This document shows, piece by piece, positions 63,627-64,000 of a DNA stretch of 64,000 nt. This DNA is from Symbiodinium natans (taxonomy: Eukaryota > Sar > Dinophyceae > Suessiales > Symbiodiniaceae). The stretch lies in the NCBI GenBank assembly GCA_905221605.1, contig CAJNDS010002448.1, positions 62,001 to 126,000 on the forward strand, given 5' to 3'. The notes beneath the pieces were generated by a model. That model saw only the letters and a program-made list of their open reading frames with translations. It was not told the DNA's origin and ran no database searches. Positions within the stretch are counted from its first letter, which is position 1, and each line of letters opens with the position of its first letter. The translations under genes were made by a program, and so were the position numbers.

Positions 63627-64000
63627 CACACACAGACACACACACCACACACAACACACACAGACACACACACAGACACACACAGACACACACACAGACC
63701 ACACAGACACAGAGACACAGACACACACAGAGACACACACACACACAGACACACACACAGACACACACACACACAGACACACACAGACACACACAGACAC
63801 CACACACAGACACACACAGACACACACAGACACACACAGACACACACAGACACACACAGACACACACACACACACACAGACACACACAGACACACACACA
63901 CACACACACAGACACACACACACCACAGACACACACAGACACAGACAGACACACCAGAGACACCACACAGACACACAGAGACACACAGAGACACACACGA
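63395..64000 (+). repeat. CA/GACA microsatellite, about 600 bp
   Basis: CACACACA alternates with CAGACA units to the end of the window. Three long overlapping minus frames made only of Val, Cys, Ser and Leu are artefacts of this repeat. Confidence 0.97.

Noticed and set aside
63178-63998. Three overlapping minus frames of 216-272 codons rich in Val and Cys
   Set aside because: They are translations of the CA/GACA microsatellite in three frames; only the non-repeat part near 63208-63347 is kept as a polycystin exon.
1-64000. A true chromosome end, suggested by abundant TTTAGGG repeats
   Set aside because: Arrays are short, in both orientations, interspersed with exons and internal to the window; there is no long terminal array.
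1-64000. Plant origin, because TTTAGGG is also the plant telomere repeat
   Set aside because: The spliced-leader relicts, GC/GA intron donors, and polycystin plus Cys-loop channel genes point to a dinoflagellate instead.
1-64000. CRISPR arrays, rRNA or tRNA genes
   Set aside because: No regularly spaced repeats with unique spacers, no rRNA-like blocks and no convincing tRNA cloverleaf were noticed; short tRNAs could be missed by eye.

Overview
The window looks like nuclear DNA of a dinoflagellate. The best evidence is three head-to-tail relicts of the dinoflagellate trans-spliced leader (CCATTTTGGCTCAAG) at 9957-10004, at the 5' end of a LINE-type retrotransposon. Three things agree: TTTAGGG/CCCTAAA repeats scattered through most of the 64 kb, introns with GC and GA as well as GT donors, and short direct repeats across splice junctions. 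Nothing recognisable looks bacterial, and species cannot be read from the sequence. Every gene supported by a family signature lies on the minus strand, as expected for unidirectional dinoflagellate gene blocks.

Layout. 1-720: telomere-like repeats and small exon-like pieces. 720-10004: a 9.3-kb island free of telomere-like repeats. It holds a decayed LINE (ORF1, an APE-type endonuclease plus reverse transcriptase, and a C-terminal region) with its spliced-leader relicts. Beyond the LINE are two more minus-strand reading frames (a membrane-anchored coiled-coil protein and a Cys-rich protein), each followed by an AATTC-rich cluster. About 10.2 kb: one exon resembling an alpha/beta-hydrolase nucleophile elbow. 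12001-16451: a Cys-loop (pentameric ligand-gated) ion channel, rebuilt as nine exons that join in frame. 19958-21415: an intronless PPR-like protein. 21.5-47 kb: mostly telomere-like repeats, homopolymer runs, small fold-back and tandem repeats, and isolated coding-like exons. About 41.5-49.1 kb: a predicted nucleotidyltransferase-like gene in small exons. 50.5-53.5 kb: several unidentified exons. About 56.4-63.3 kb: a polycystin/PKD2-like cation channel in many small exons, whose 5' end probably lies beyond the window. 63.4-64.0 kb: a 600-bp CA-rich microsatellite.

The two channels would be membrane proteins for ion signalling; the PPR-like protein would be expected to act on organellar RNA. 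No operon-like cooperation can be read from the window. The most notable themes are introns largely filled with telomere-like repeats, direct repeats that coincide with splice junctions, and evidence that a LINE transcript was trans-spliced and reverse-transcribed repeatedly. All exon boundaries were worked out by eye, without transcript data or database searches.
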